64,000 nt of DNA from Maniola hyperantus. Taxonomy: Eukaryota; Arthropoda; Insecta; Lepidoptera; Nymphalidae. The notes beneath the pieces are model-generated. The model was given only the letters and a program-made list of their open reading frames with translations. It did no database searches and was not told where the DNA came from. Where the stretch lies: assembly GCF_902806685.2 (NCBI RefSeq), contig NC_048557.2, forward strand, positions 11,355,554-11,419,553, given 5' to 3'. Below are positions 1 to 9,309 of this stretch, one piece after another. The position numbers and the translations under genes are program-made. Every line of letters begins with the position of its first letter. Position 1 is the stretch's first letter.

Positions 1-170
1 CGCACACTTACGCAATGCCCGTGTATACGACGTAACCACAAGTAAAGTTCACTCACCTTCGTGAATTGCAAGAACTGTACTATTCGTAATAGACCGAACT
101 TAAAATGTTTTTATTTTTCATTTTCGTAAAATATGCAATTATTATTTTATCATTGACTAAAAAATCACTA
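1..170. other. Unassigned left edge
   Basis: AT-rich. On the minus strand there is a consensus splice donor (GTGAGT, 56 down to 51) preceded by a short stretch that carries stops in most frames. I could not support an exon, so nothing is called. Confidence 0.4.
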
Positions 171-366
171 TCCATATTTTAAATGCTAGTGTGTTTGTTT
201 GCTGGTTTATTGGTCTGTCCTTCAATCACGCCGCAACGAAGCAACAGATTGATCTGATTTTTACATGGACATAGTTGAAGACCTGAAGAGTGACATAGGT
301 TACTTTTTATCCTGGAAAATCAAAGATCTCACGGGATTTATGAGTTAAGTCGCGAGCATCAGCTAG
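171..366 (+). mobile_element. Hel-1 Helitron-like copy
   Basis: It starts TCCATATTTTAAATGC and ends GCATCAGCTAG. It carries the internal variant that reads TCAATCACG and GCAACG, like the copy that hosts the LTR retrotransposon. The copy is degenerate, with a shortened 3' hairpin. Confidence 0.65.
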
Positions 367-1320
367 TTACTTAATAAATTATAACGTTTGACTATTTTAT
401 AAATAAATTGGTTAGTAGTTAGTAGGTACTGAATTAAAGTCGAATTGTTGGTGACAAGTGTGGGAACACCCTTAATATCAATATTATTAGTTAACTATTG
501 TTCTAATATTAATGTAATTGACATAATATAAAAGAATGCAGAATGTTTTCATTCCACAGTTTAAGTTACATGGTGTAAGTTGAAACAAGTTGGTATTTTT
601 CACTAGTGAAAAGTTCTGCATTTCATTTTGTAGTAAGTAAATAAGTTTTTAGGTGTAATGTACTGTATAACTAAGTAAGAATATGAACTGTAAATATAAG
701 TAGATAAATTTAATGTTATAGTTTGTTCATATTACGTTCAATTGCTTGAATAAACGATTTGGATAAAGCGCGACTTTCATTTTGATGTCACAACCATTTA
801 TAACATTTGCAAAAGTAAGCGCTATTTTATTATAACTGCAATGATATTATGATATATTTTGTCAATTGATTATAATATTTATGTTATAAGTAGGTAGGTA
901 ATTAGGTACCTACGTAGTATAATACGTAATGCTAAAGTCAAGTTCCCCTTTACTGTTGAGAAAACTTATTTTTTAGAATAACCTATCTTTGTTTATTATG
1001 GGTAAATAGACTTATATTTATAAGTAAAATTTTGGTCTAATGGTAGGTAGGGGCGTTTTCACTATTCTCTATAATATTATTTTCATTAAACGTAATTTTC
1101 TTTTGTTCTCATAATAATTATTTGTCAATGGTTGAACACCATTTTTAAAACAGCGCCATCTAGCGTTGTATGTAGTTACTACGTGATTAATAGGTGCAAA
1201 ATTCACTGAGTGCTATGTGGTGTCTCGTATTAGTTAAAATAAATTGTATTAGATGTCGCAACTCTTCAATGAATGAAATAATTTTTTTCCGTGATTGCCA
1301 TACTTATTATTATTTTATTT
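367..1320. other. AT-rich DNA without recognised features
   Basis: No open frame with protein-like content, no splice-bounded exon and no repeat shared with the rest of the window was seen. Short poly(A) and poly(T) runs only. Confidence 0.5.
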
Positions 1321-1560
1321 TTAACCGACTTCAAAAAAAGGAGGAGTTCTCAATTCGTCGGAATCTTTTTTTTTTTTATGTATGTTCCCCGATTACTCGA
1401 AAACGCCTGGACCGATTTTGAAAATTCTTTTTTTGTTTGAAAGGGTATACTTCAAAGTTGGTCCCATTTCAATTTGGTGAAGATCTGATGAACATCTTCG
1501 AAGATAGATACTGGAACTCCTCAACGGATAAGAGTAAATTGCTCGCGATCAGTTTAATAG
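1321..1560 (+). repeat. Dispersed repeat beginning AACCGACTTCAAAAAAAGG
   Basis: An interspersed sequence with a CCCCGATTACTCGAAAACGC block and a GGACCGATTTTGAAAATTC block. Related pieces occur near 13365-13455 and, on the other strand, 39295-39420. The class is not known to me. Confidence 0.5.
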
Positions 1561-1644
1561 CTTAGTAAACAGTAGATTTTTAACCAGTTATAGCATAATT
1601 CCATGGGGCCACTAAAAATTGTGAAATAATTTTTTTTTACAAAA

Positions 1645-1905
1645 AAAATAAAAACCGACTACGTTACACAAACACTAAAAATTGAAAAATAATTTAATTT
1701 AAAACCGAATATACAGCTTTAGCTGCGCGTATCGTCTAGACTTCATATTTTTGTGGGACTCCACAATGGCACCTCATTGGCACCGACCCCAAAAAGTATT
1801 ATTATGGAACTATATTAACTCTTGTATACATAATATATTCGGTAATAAATTAAATTCTTTTTCAAGTTTTAGTGTTTGTGTAACGAAGTCGGTTTTTATT
1901 TTTAT
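1645..1905. mobile_element. Foldback MITE with about 70-base terminal inverted repeats
   Basis: The left end (AAAAACCGACTACGTTACAC) and right end are reverse complements over about 70 bases with few mismatches, separated by about 120 bases. There is no coding capacity. A fragment of the same end occurs at 53988-54055. A target duplication is hard to see in the A/T-rich flanks. Confidence 0.75.
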
Positions 1906-2109
1906 ATGGTAGATATTTAGTATTTACCAAGCTTTGCCCTTAGTTGTGCGAATAACAATTCGTGTCAATCTGTCTTGGGTTCGAGACTCGAGCGTGCTCG
2001 AGTCGAGCCCTGTGCCTGTAGGCTGTACCGATTTTGATTGAGAAAGCGGAACCACCTATTGTTCACGATAGGTCGAAAGCAATCGTGGTGGGGCGCCCTG
2101 CACACCCGC

Positions 2110-2188
2110 ACACGTCACCCGTGCTATACCGCACCGGGTTAGTGCGGGGGCTGCACTAACCCGGTGCGGTATAGTACGGGTGACGTGT
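2110..2188. repeat. 36-base GC-rich inverted repeat (hairpin)
   Basis: Arms 2110-2145 and 2153-2188 are complementary with a single mismatch around a 7-base loop (GGGGGCT). The same GC-rich sequence family recurs at 20344-20702, so this belongs to a dispersed repeat. Confidence 0.8.
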
Positions 2189-2395
2189 AGGGCTTGCTCC
2201 CGTCTCATACCCCGGTCGCCGAATATAGTACTAACGTACCTACCCACGGAACAGAAAGTGTACCTACCCCAGTGGTTGACATGTCGACTTGTCGCGAACT
2301 ATACACGAGTATTTCTCTAGAGAAAAATCTCCAGATGGTTGATTCCCACACATAGGTCGTCATCATCCGATAGACGTGATATGAGATAGCTACCT

Positions 2396-2736
2396 ATTAT
2401 GAAAATCCGCTAAGAAAGGATTTTTGAAAATTCCAAGGGGCTAAAATAAGGGTTCGAAATTTGTGTAGTCCAATAGAAATAGAAATAAAAATTCTTTATT
2501 TGGATACTTAATGTGTGTAAGAAACGATGATTATTATAATACGAGTAAAAGTTCAACACGTGTTGAACTTTTATAATAATTACTTAACTATCAACGTTTG
2601 TTACACACATTAAGACGTATGCAATACATTAGCCGTAGCGGCTTACAAAATATTGTGGCAGGTAGGTATACAATTTTAGAAATAAATTATAATTTTTGTA
2701 AATTTTCAAGCTGACGAAGTCGCGAGCATAAGCTAG
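2396..2736 (+). mobile_element. Truncated Hel-2 copy interrupted by an insertion
   Basis: The 3' half of a Hel-2 element (TCCGCTAAGAAAGGATTTTTG to GCATAAGCTAG) is split by about 230 bases of inserted sequence from about 2471. Its CTAG end is followed immediately by the next Hel-2 copy. Confidence 0.65.
2508..2612. repeat. Long imperfect palindrome centred on CACGTG
   Basis: A perfect 26-base palindrome (2547-2572, AAAAGTTCAACACGTGTTG and its mirror) lies inside outer arms TAATGTGTGTAA and TTACACACATTA. The whole 105-base segment can fold back. It is part of the insertion that splits the Hel-2 copy. Confidence 0.75.
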
Positions 2737-2956
2737 TCTAAATATATAAAAGGAAAAGGTGACTGACTGACTGATCTATCAACGCACAGCTCAAACTACT
2801 GGACGGATCGAGCTGAAATTTTGCATGCAGATAGCTGTTATGACGTAGGCATCCGCTAAGAAAGGATTTTAGAAAATTCAACCCCTAAGGGTGTGAAATA
2901 GGGGTTTGAAATTTGTGTACCTAGTCCACGCGGACGAAGTCGCGAGCATAAGCTAG
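2737..2956 (+). mobile_element. Full-length Hel-2 copy
   Basis: It starts TCTAAATATATAAAAGG, has GACTGACTGACTGATC near the 5' end and a CGCGGACGAAGTCGCG hairpin, and ends GCATAAGCTAG. It abuts the truncated copy before it, in the same orientation. Confidence 0.7.
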
Positions 2957-3284
2957 TCAACAAATAAAATTGGAAATTGAATGAAATTTTTTCATCTGTA
3001 GGTCTCATAATTTGCAGTTCATCAATATGCAGGATCACGATGCCGTTCTGTTGCACAAGAAAATGCATTTAAAGTGTTTTCCGCGCATTTTATGATTGCA
3101 ATTAGGGTATTGCAAGCAAAGCACAGATAGGTATCAATACCTATTCTTTTATTGTTTCCATGTCTCATTTAGGTTTGTTACGTAGGTACTAGGTAGATAG
3201 ACACACCTACGGCATGGCTATCTATACGTAGTTAGTTGAAAAACGGGATGAAAACTATTTCTGAAACCACTCAAATGGGTGACC
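2957..3284. other. No recognised feature
   Basis: AT-rich sequence with no gene-like or repeat-like signal that I can support. Confidence 0.45.
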
Positions 3285-3600
3285 TTTTAGAAAGAAGAAG
3301 AAAGAAAGAAAACTAGTTTATTCATCTTATGCCTAAGGTAGGTACAAACAAACTTAAAATTAATGGTTAGTAGGGTAGTAGTTAGTAGATAATAAGAAGT
3401 ATTTAATAATTAATTAAATCAAAAATTTGTTCTTGCACCCACTTGGCACAAGATGAAATGGCCCCAGGTTTTAAGAATAAAACCTGAGCGCTGGTATTCT
3501 GCTGGGACCAACAAGAGTGACGTGCAGGAGCTTAACAGTCTTCACCAACATCTGTGATTGACAGGATGAGTTCGATTGAACGGAGCTAAAATATAAAATA
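3285..3600 (-). mobile_element. LINE 3' end, minus strand
   Basis: Read on the minus strand, the sequence ends in a (TTTC)n-type tail at 3285-3310. The block around 3488 (GCGCTGGTATTCTGCTGGGA, then GTGACGT) resembles the 3' UTR blocks at 34470-34550 and 20880-20990. It is non-coding. Confidence 0.45.
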
Positions 3601-3936
3601 GTCATTGTGTGTATGGCGTGTATGAGTATTTGTATGAGTATGGCGTGTAATTAAAAATCTTAAAAACTTGCCGTTTTATATAAAGGTATAGAAAGACAAA
3701 GAAATAAATACAAATAAAAGCATAATTAACATGTATGATATGTATGGTATTGACATGAGTTATCTGCCGAGATAGGTACGGGCGAAGTGTTACTTAAATT
3801 ATGTGTGTAGGTGATGATGACCTAGATGTAGCAAATAGCAGCTTCAAACGACCTAACTAAATAACCTTAGTTTTTTGATCGTTTAGGAGTTTCTTCTTTA
3901 AATTATTCTTAAACGCAGGAACTGAACTTACTTTTA
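3601..3936. other. No recognised feature
   Basis: A short run of GTGTATGGCGTGTATGAG-like repeats near 3610-3650, otherwise nothing that I can name. Confidence 0.4.
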
Positions 3937-4366
3937 GGATTCCGTACCCGAAGGGTGCCAACGCGAACGGGACCCTATATACTAAGCCTCCGCTGTGTGA
4001 CCGTCTGTCAGCGGGCTGTATCTCATGAACCGTAGGTATTAGGTAGAGAGCATTGACTTATATATTACTTCGTATGGACAGGGTTATTGAACAAACAAAA
4101 TGGCACCGACTCATTGGTGCTTATACACCAATGCAACCTCAGTGTCGTCTGGATTTCAAACGGGTCGTTCATTAGTGGATATCTAAAAGGTGGCGCTGAT
4201 TTATTTGGTTTCTGAACCGTGAAAAATTTTGTTCGCTTGACCATATCTAATAGTCATTTACATCGATGGTATAAAGTTGAAATCACCTAATTGTGCCTAT
4301 AAAAAAATCAAAATGGCCACCGTTTAAATAAAAAGTACCTACCTACATATACAATGGTACGGAACC
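3937..4366 (+). mobile_element. FP-family element
   Basis: Bounded by AGGATTCCGTACCCGAAGG and a terminal GGTACGGAACCC. It carries the CTGTCAGCGGGCTGTATCTC block found in other FP copies (22145, 46505). No open frame. Confidence 0.55.
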
Positions 4367-4380
4367 CTTCAACCCTACGT

Positions 4381-4721
4381 TTTCAAAATCTCTAAAATTA
4401 AAAGAAATAATATTTTTAAATATTAAATATTTATTAAATTTTCTTTTCTGTTTTATTTTTCTTACAAAAATATGAATATTAAATAAACCTTATTGTAATC
4501 TATAAATTATTATAATTTAAGTAGGTTCTTATAAAATTAAAGTACCTTATTGTATTATAGCTACAAACCATTCCTACGCGCTTCTCTATACACACGTTTA
4601 ATTAATTTAAACGTAAAACGTTTGTATAGAGAAGCGCGTAGGAATGGTTTGTAGCATGCCGCATTGTCGCATATAGTTGCTTCGACGTAAGACAGCGTTA
4701 AAGCGCAGGTACATTACAACG
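4381..4721 (-). other. Downstream (3' UTR) region of the cytochrome b5-like gene
   Basis: The minus-strand transcript continues here after the stop codon at 4722. AATAAA-type signals on the minus strand lie at about 4430-4460. A long hairpin (4560-4655) lies between stop and putative poly(A) signal and would be transcribed if those signals are used. This is inference; no transcript data are available. Confidence 0.45.
4560..4655. repeat. 96-base foldback in the 3' flank of the cytochrome b5-like gene
   Basis: A 32-base perfect arm (4560-4591) is repeated in inverse orientation at 4624-4655. Pairing extends inward with one or two mismatches to about 45 bases, leaving a short AT-rich loop. No target duplication is evident. 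Confidence 0.85.
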
Positions 4722-4835
4722 TCAGCCGACTAGACCGCAAGAGATGATCCTCAAACAACCCCGATTGCTAGTTTCAGGAGCGGCGGACACAACTTTCCTC
4801 TTCTTCTTGCCGTTCGCGTCGTAGCGTTTCTCTTC
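4722..4835 (-). CDS. Cytochrome b5-like exon 3 (residues 83-119 and stop)
   Basis: The acceptor TTGGTTTGCAG is followed by EEKRYDANGKKKRKVV and then SAAPETSNRG, ending SCGLVG and TGA. The basic stretch follows the b5 core directly. No hydrophobic anchor is encoded. Confidence 0.85.
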   Translation of the reverse strand, partial: EEKRYDANGKKKRKVVSAAPETSNRGCLRIISCGLVG

Positions 4836-7800
4836 CTGCAAACCAAGCAAAATAGTTTTACAAACAGACTAGCTGACCCGCCCCGGCTTCGCTCGGGCGG
4901 AATTTAGGAAGTCGCAGTCATGGGTTAACTAATTGTAGTTTTCCGGTTCAAAAAGTCTACTTATGTCTGTTGACCCAACCTATGTCTCGTGATGCAAGCT
5001 ATCTCTACCTACTTATACCTATCTGTAAATTTTTTCAAACCCCATTAATACTTTTTGAAATATCCGCGCGGCCGAATCATCGACAAAAGCTAGAATAATA
5101 ATAATTATTTATTTTTATCCTTGTACGACATACCTACCTACCGTCACAATAAGTTATTTTAATTTATCTACTACGATATCATAATTTTTATACGTAGGTA
5201 GTTTATTTATCAGTATTATCAAATCGCAATCTAATCTGTTTTTATTTCCCACTTTTGATTTTATTACTAGGCATTTTTTAATTTTGGTACGTTATAAGCG
5301 TCGTAAATACCGACTCATAATGTGGGGAAATAAGAACTATTAGATAATTTTAGTACCTACTACACTAGCTTATGCTCGCGATTTCGTCCGCGTGGACTAC
5401 ACAAATTTCAAATCCCCTATTTCACCCCCTTAGCAGTTGAATTTTCAAAAATCCTTTCTTAGCGGATGCCTATGTAGGTACGTCATAATAGCTATCTGTA
5501 TGCCAAATTTCAACTCTATCCGTCCAATAGTTTGAGCTGTGCGTTGATAGATCAGTCAGTCAGTCACCTTTTCCTTTTAAATATTTAGATTAACTATGAA
5601 TCACGACTAATATTCCCCTTTCCCCTCCAACTGTCCTGTGTGGCCAGTGTAATATAAAATGAGTGTATATCAAATTGCCCCATACGTTATATTACTGTGG
5701 TGTAATAACGAATCTCTGCGCAGTTGCGACGCCAGATGGCGCTAAAAGCTCTCACGGAAGGCATTGGAGGCTGCGTCTTGGAGCTCCATCACATTACCAG
5801 CGATTCTTTTCTATTCATAAACTTTAGTTTTTCATAAAATGCTTTCCTACATGAAATAAATAAATTTTGATTTTTTAAATGATTAGAGACATGCAAAGGT
5901 TCGAATAATAACTAAACTATCTTATCATTTAGCTTTCCTTAGTTTGCTTAAAATATGAACAAATCGCGAAACCTTGTCGGAGTTTGTTTTCCAGCGCTTT
6001 AGTTTAATTTGTTTCCTTAGATTACGTAAAAAGTAAACAAGTAGCTTCTTGCTGACTTGCGTAAGAGGCGCACTATACGTGTACGCGTCCCATACGACCT
6101 TGTTACCGGGAACTGACAACCAAATGAGTGAAACCCCCAACTACAAAAGATGTAAAGCGCCGAGCAAACCACGTCACTTACGCGTTTCTCCGAGAAGGTT
6201 TCGGCGCTTAGTTTATCTTTTAAGAAAACTAAGGAAAACTACCGCATGCCTGAGAGTTCTCCACAAAGTTCTCAAAGGTGTGTAAAGTCTGCAAATCCGC
6301 ACTTGGTCAGCGTGATGGACTATGGCCAAACCCTTCTCATACTGATAGGAGACCCGTGCTCTGTAGTGAGATGGCTATGGGTTGATCATGATGAAGAAAA
6401 ACTAAATGATAGTTTAGTTGTTATTCGAACTTTTGCAATTGCCTCTGATTACAGCAGCCGGCAGGAAATATTGTACACGACCTTTGGAAAGAGATTTCGG
6501 CTTCGTAGAGCGTTGTCTCTGTCACTCGTACCTATATGTGACGTTTTGTCGGACTCAACGACAGAGACAACGCTCTACGAAACCGCTATCACTTTCTAAA
6601 GGTCGACGTACAATATTTCTTTGCGGGTGCTGTAAATACCTACGCACATGTTTTATCACTTGTAACAAAAACGAACGCATGGCGTGCAATCTTATCAACG
6701 CTATCAGTGTGACGCGGCATTAGCGCATAGCACTCTGCACTCTCAGCGCTAAGTGATCGACGTCACCGCGATTGGTATTTCACGATATTTTCCCGGGGAA
6801 TTGGTATTTAGTGAACTATTGACACATTTTAGTGAACATTCAACTAAGGGTACGCCGTTACTGACGTACTGGCGGATGCCCGCGACTTTGCCTGCGAGTT
6901 GACCCTAGACGATGGAAAGAAAATCTATGTCCAAATTGATAATTTTTAGAGCGGTATGAGATGAGCTACATACAGGTAGTTAAATAGTTGATAGAATGCT
7001 TATTATTATCCCTGAATTATATTTAAAAATCCATAATAGGTGCGATAGTGTGTCTGTCTGTCTGTCTGCTAGCTTTTCACTGCCCTTCCGTTTAACCGAT
7101 TTTGACGAAACCTGATAGGTAGGTTCAGAAACAGCTTGTAGGTATCCGGGGGATAGACATAGGCTACCTACTTGTTATTCCGGAAAATCAAAGAGTTAGG
7201 TATGTCCACTTAACCGATTGTACGAAATTAGGTACTTTAGGTACTTTTAAGGGATTTTAGGAAATTAGGTAGCCTACTTTTTATGCCGGACAGGACAACC
7301 GAAGAGTTTCCACAGGATTTTTAAAACCTAAATACACGCCGTATTTATTTGTATTTGTATTTATTTCGATTTAGACTTATTACAAGCGCTTACGAAAGTC
7401 AGATAAGCCGTAGGTACAGTACCTGGCAGAAAATATTGTACATCGACCTTTAGAAAGAGCTACCTCTTTCGGTTTCGTAGAGCGTTGTCTCTGTCGTTGA
7501 GACCGACAAAACGTCACATAGGTAGGAGTGACAGAGTCAACGCTCTACAAAGCAGAAATTTCATTCTAAAGGTCATTCTTGCCGGCTACTGTAACTGTAG
7601 TGTGTTGTGATCTTAGGCCACATCATCACTTCCCATCGGGTGTGATTGTGGTCAAGCCTATACCTATAATGAATTTAAAAAAAAATAGCATAGGTCGCTA
7701 AGTTCGGCAACTCACGTCAACAATTTCTCCAATCTTGTACTTGTTCATGATGGTGAAGGCGTCTGCGGTGTGGCCGGACTCGTCGAAGGCCTTGGTGCAG

Positions 7801-9271
7801 TCGGCGCCCGCCTCCTCCAGCATCACATCTCCCGCCGGATGCTGGAAAATAAACACATCACAATGGAGACCGACTTAAGTATAGCTGTTCTTATATCATA
7901 GCACTACTCATCGCTACCAATGTTAGCGGACCCTAAAAATAATATCGGTATTGAAACCCCGACCTCTTGAATGGGAGAGGTGGACGTATTAACCACTACG
8001 CTATCACGGCTCTTAAAGTTGCCGCCAAGCGATTTAGCGTTCCGGTACGATGCCGTGTAGAAACCAAAGGGGTATGGGTTTAATAAAAACTGCCATACCC
8101 CTTCCAGGTTAGCCCGCTATCATCTTAGACTGCATCATCACTTACCACCAGGTGAGATTGTAGTCAAGGGCTAACTTGTATCTGAATAAAAAAAAAGTAG
8201 TTAATTGCCTCAAATACTGTCTCTGAAGTGTGTGAAAATGCCGCGCTCCTTGACAGATAAAGAAAAGTCAAATCTCTTGAAGTACCTAGCTCTAGTAATC
8301 TAGTAGGTATAAGTAAGTAGGTATACAGGGTGTAACCAGCACGCAAAAACTTAGCGTTCGTTATACTACCTCAACACAATCCAGTACCAATAACCATTTG
8401 GCCCATTTGGTAGTCTTAGTGATTTAATATTTTTCAAACCCGTAATGTATAGCGTGCAAAATTCGGGTCAATGCCCCGCCTACGACGCGGCATTGACTCC
8501 GCGTGGCCTACTTACGCAACCGTCGTTGGCCTCTAGCGTCAGTCAGATGTTTTTTCTTGCATTATATCGTAAAATTTTACAAAATTATAGGACTTTTTAA
8601 TACTTTTTTTGCGTTTTTTTTGTGTTATCATATCAGTACTATCACCTGTATTCGTTTTGGCCAGCGTTCTGATTACACCCTGTATCCTATCTGTAGGTAT
8701 AGCTATCAGTGCACGTAGCATAGATAACTGCCGTCTACTCTCTACGTCTACTGATAACACTGAAATGACCAATTCAGAAGAACATTAGCCAAGTTCATCA
8801 TGATGGCTAATATTTCCCTTTCCACTCCAACTAAGCGTCAAGCTTGTGCTAAGAGTAGGGACGACAATAGAGCAAGGGGTGGGGTTTGAACTGCCGACCT
8901 TTTTTATTTCAGCCCTCCTTTAACCGTTGAGCTATTGAGGCTTTTGATTGACTACACAGTTTACAGTGACCCATTATATTCAAACAAAAACAAAGGGGAC
9001 ACTAAAGACGGCAACGTTAGTTCCGATTTTCGCCACGCGCCAAGATAGCATTATCGCACTGTAAACGCTTTCGTTTTTTCCTCTGATTCTGAGAGGAGAC
9101 CCGTACTCAGTAGTGCGCCGGTGATGGGTTGAGATAATGATGACGACGTACCTGTGGGATGTAGCTGGTGACGTCATACACGGAGTCCTTGTATATCATC
9201 CACACCGGAGTGCCGCCCTTGCCGTTCCGAGTGGCGACCTCTGCCCTCGTGTACTTCTGCTCGGCGGCCAT
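4722..9271 (-). CDS. Soluble cytochrome b5-like haem protein (three exons)
   Basis: Spliced coding sequence: exon 1 9271-9152, exon 2 7841-7716, exon 3 4835-4722, all junctions in phase 0. It encodes 119 residues. Residues 1-82 form a cytochrome b5 fold. W24 and VYDVTSYI precede the HPAG haem motif (H41), and the second axial ligand is H64 in ESGH. The family usually has HPGG and, from memory, 24 rather than 23 positions between the two histidines. Residues 83-119 are lysine-rich, then end in a short cysteine-containing tail with no membrane anchor, so the protein is probably a soluble electron carrier. I chose the ATG at 9271 (context AAAGATGG). An in-frame ATG 12 bases upstream has a weak context. 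Pyrimidine-rich sequence just upstream suggests a 5' UTR intron. The family assignment is firm; the physiological partner is unknown. Confidence 0.9.
4869..5080 (-). mobile_element. Helitron-like copy in intron 2
   Basis: On the minus strand it ends CGGGTCAGCTAG after a CCGAGCGAAGCCGGGGCGG hairpin. It lies about 34 bases upstream of the exon 3 acceptor. The body is diverged from Hel-1 (CTATGTCTCGTGATGCAAGC block). Confidence 0.5.
5081..5364. other. AT-rich intron 2 sequence
   Basis: No recognised repeat or exon-like signal. Confidence 0.4.
5365..5589 (-). mobile_element. Full-length Hel-2 copy in intron 2
   Basis: On the minus strand it runs from TCTAAATATTTAAAAGG through the GACTGACTGACTG tract to GCATAAGCTAG. 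It is very similar to the copies at 2737 and 55955. Confidence 0.7.
5590..5929. other. Intron 2 spacer with a SINE-B remnant
   Basis: A SINE-B 3' piece (GACTAATATTCCCCTTTCCC, 5606-5636) is followed by unassigned sequence that includes CCAGATGGCGCTAAAAG. Confidence 0.4.
5930..6240. mobile_element. Foldback MITE with about 53-base imperfect TIRs
   Basis: The left end (TAGCTTTCCTTAGTTTGC) and the right end (GAAAACTAAGGAAAACTA) pair over about 53 bases, including CTCCGAGAAGG against CCTTGTCGGAG. A short relative lies near 39976-40030. Confidence 0.65.
6239..6392 (+). mobile_element. SINE-A 3' half
   Basis: It runs from CATGCCTGAGAGTTCTCC to GGGTTGATCATGATGA. It lacks the tRNA-like head and sits directly against the MITE before it. 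Confidence 0.7.
6452..6632. mobile_element. Palindromic MITE with TA target duplication (copy 1)
   Basis: TA flanks CAGCAGCCGGCAGGAAA and the inverse end TTTCTTTGCGGGTGCTG. Almost the whole 181 bases fold back (TAGAGCGTTGTCTCTGTC and its complement). The TA duplication fits the Tc1/mariner superfamily. Confidence 0.75.
6635..7028. other. Intron 2 spacer
   Basis: Moderately GC-rich sequence around 6680-6780, with no exon signals or recognised repeat. Confidence 0.4.
7029..7340 (+). mobile_element. Degenerate Hel-1 copy
   Basis: The 5' half is clear (GTGTGTCTGTCTGTCTGTC, AACCGATTTTGACGAAA). The 3' part appears as a second displaced segment (TACTTTTTATGCCGGAC) and lacks the CTAG end. Confidence 0.5.
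7417..7591. mobile_element. Palindromic MITE with TA target duplication (copy 2)
   Basis: TA/CAGTACCTGGCAGAAAATA at the left and TTCTTGCCGGCTACTG/TA at the right. It is related to the copy at 6452-6632, which lies in the same intron about 0.8 kb away. Confidence 0.75.
7608..7685 (-). repeat. Short retroposon fragment
   Basis: CACATCATCACTTCCCATC with GTGTGATTGTGGTCAAG, the same family in inverse orientation as 58170-58290 and 37515-37600. Confidence 0.4.
7716..7841 (-). CDS. Cytochrome b5-like exon 2 (residues 41-82, both haem ligands)
   Basis: The acceptor TTTATTTTCCAG is followed by CAT encoding H41. The exon encodes HPAGDVMLEEAG, then ESGH and NKYKIGEIVD, and ends at donor GAC/GTGAGT. 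Both haem-ligating histidines are in this exon. Confidence 0.92.
7955..8013 (-). mobile_element. SINE-A head fragment in intron 1
   Basis: The minus strand gives the tRNA-like start GCCGTGATAGCGTAGTGG and the anticodon-arm region. It is truncated before box B. Confidence 0.6.
8017..8190 (+). mobile_element. SINE-C 3' part in intron 1
   Basis: GCCAAGCGATTTAGCGTTCC to GGGCTAACTTGTATC plus a poly(A) run. It is nearly identical to the same segment of the longer copy at 60429-60785. Confidence 0.65.
8326..8682. mobile_element. Non-autonomous TIR element, TA target duplication
   Basis: TA/CAGGGTGTAACCAG at the left and GATTACACCCTG/TA at the right (357 bases). The interior includes CTGACGCTAGAGG in inverse form. 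Relatives occur at 52022-52270 and 53750-53950. Confidence 0.75.
8790..8944 (-). mobile_element. SINE-B copy in intron 1
   Basis: The minus strand begins GCCTCAATAGCTCAACGG, shows a degenerate box B (GCAGTTCAAACC) and ends in CTTAGTTGGAGTGGAAAGG. Confidence 0.65.
9086..9147 (+). mobile_element. SINE-A tail abutting the exon 1 donor
   Basis: CTGAGAGGAGACCCGTACTC, then GGTGATGGGTTGAGA and (ATG)n. It ends within about five bases of the cytochrome b5-like intron 1 donor (9151). Confidence 0.6.
9152..9271 (-). CDS. Cytochrome b5-like exon 1 (residues 1-40)
   Basis: It begins MAAEQKYTRAEV and ends SYIPQ, with donor CAG/GTACGT. The coding frame is GC-rich compared with its flanks. A SINE-A tail ends within about five bases of the donor on the intron side. 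Confidence 0.9.
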
Positions 9272-9309
9272 CTTTACTTTCATGAAAAGAAATTAAATAG
9301 AAGTAAGAG

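Noticed and set aside
1..130. Possible minus-strand exon ending at the GTGAGT at 56-51
   Set aside because: The preceding sequence has stops close to the donor and no clear acceptor.
6049..6723. Overlapping open frames in intron 2 of the b5 gene
   Set aside because: They cover two foldback MITEs and a SINE-A tail, whose palindromic arms create open frames on both strands.
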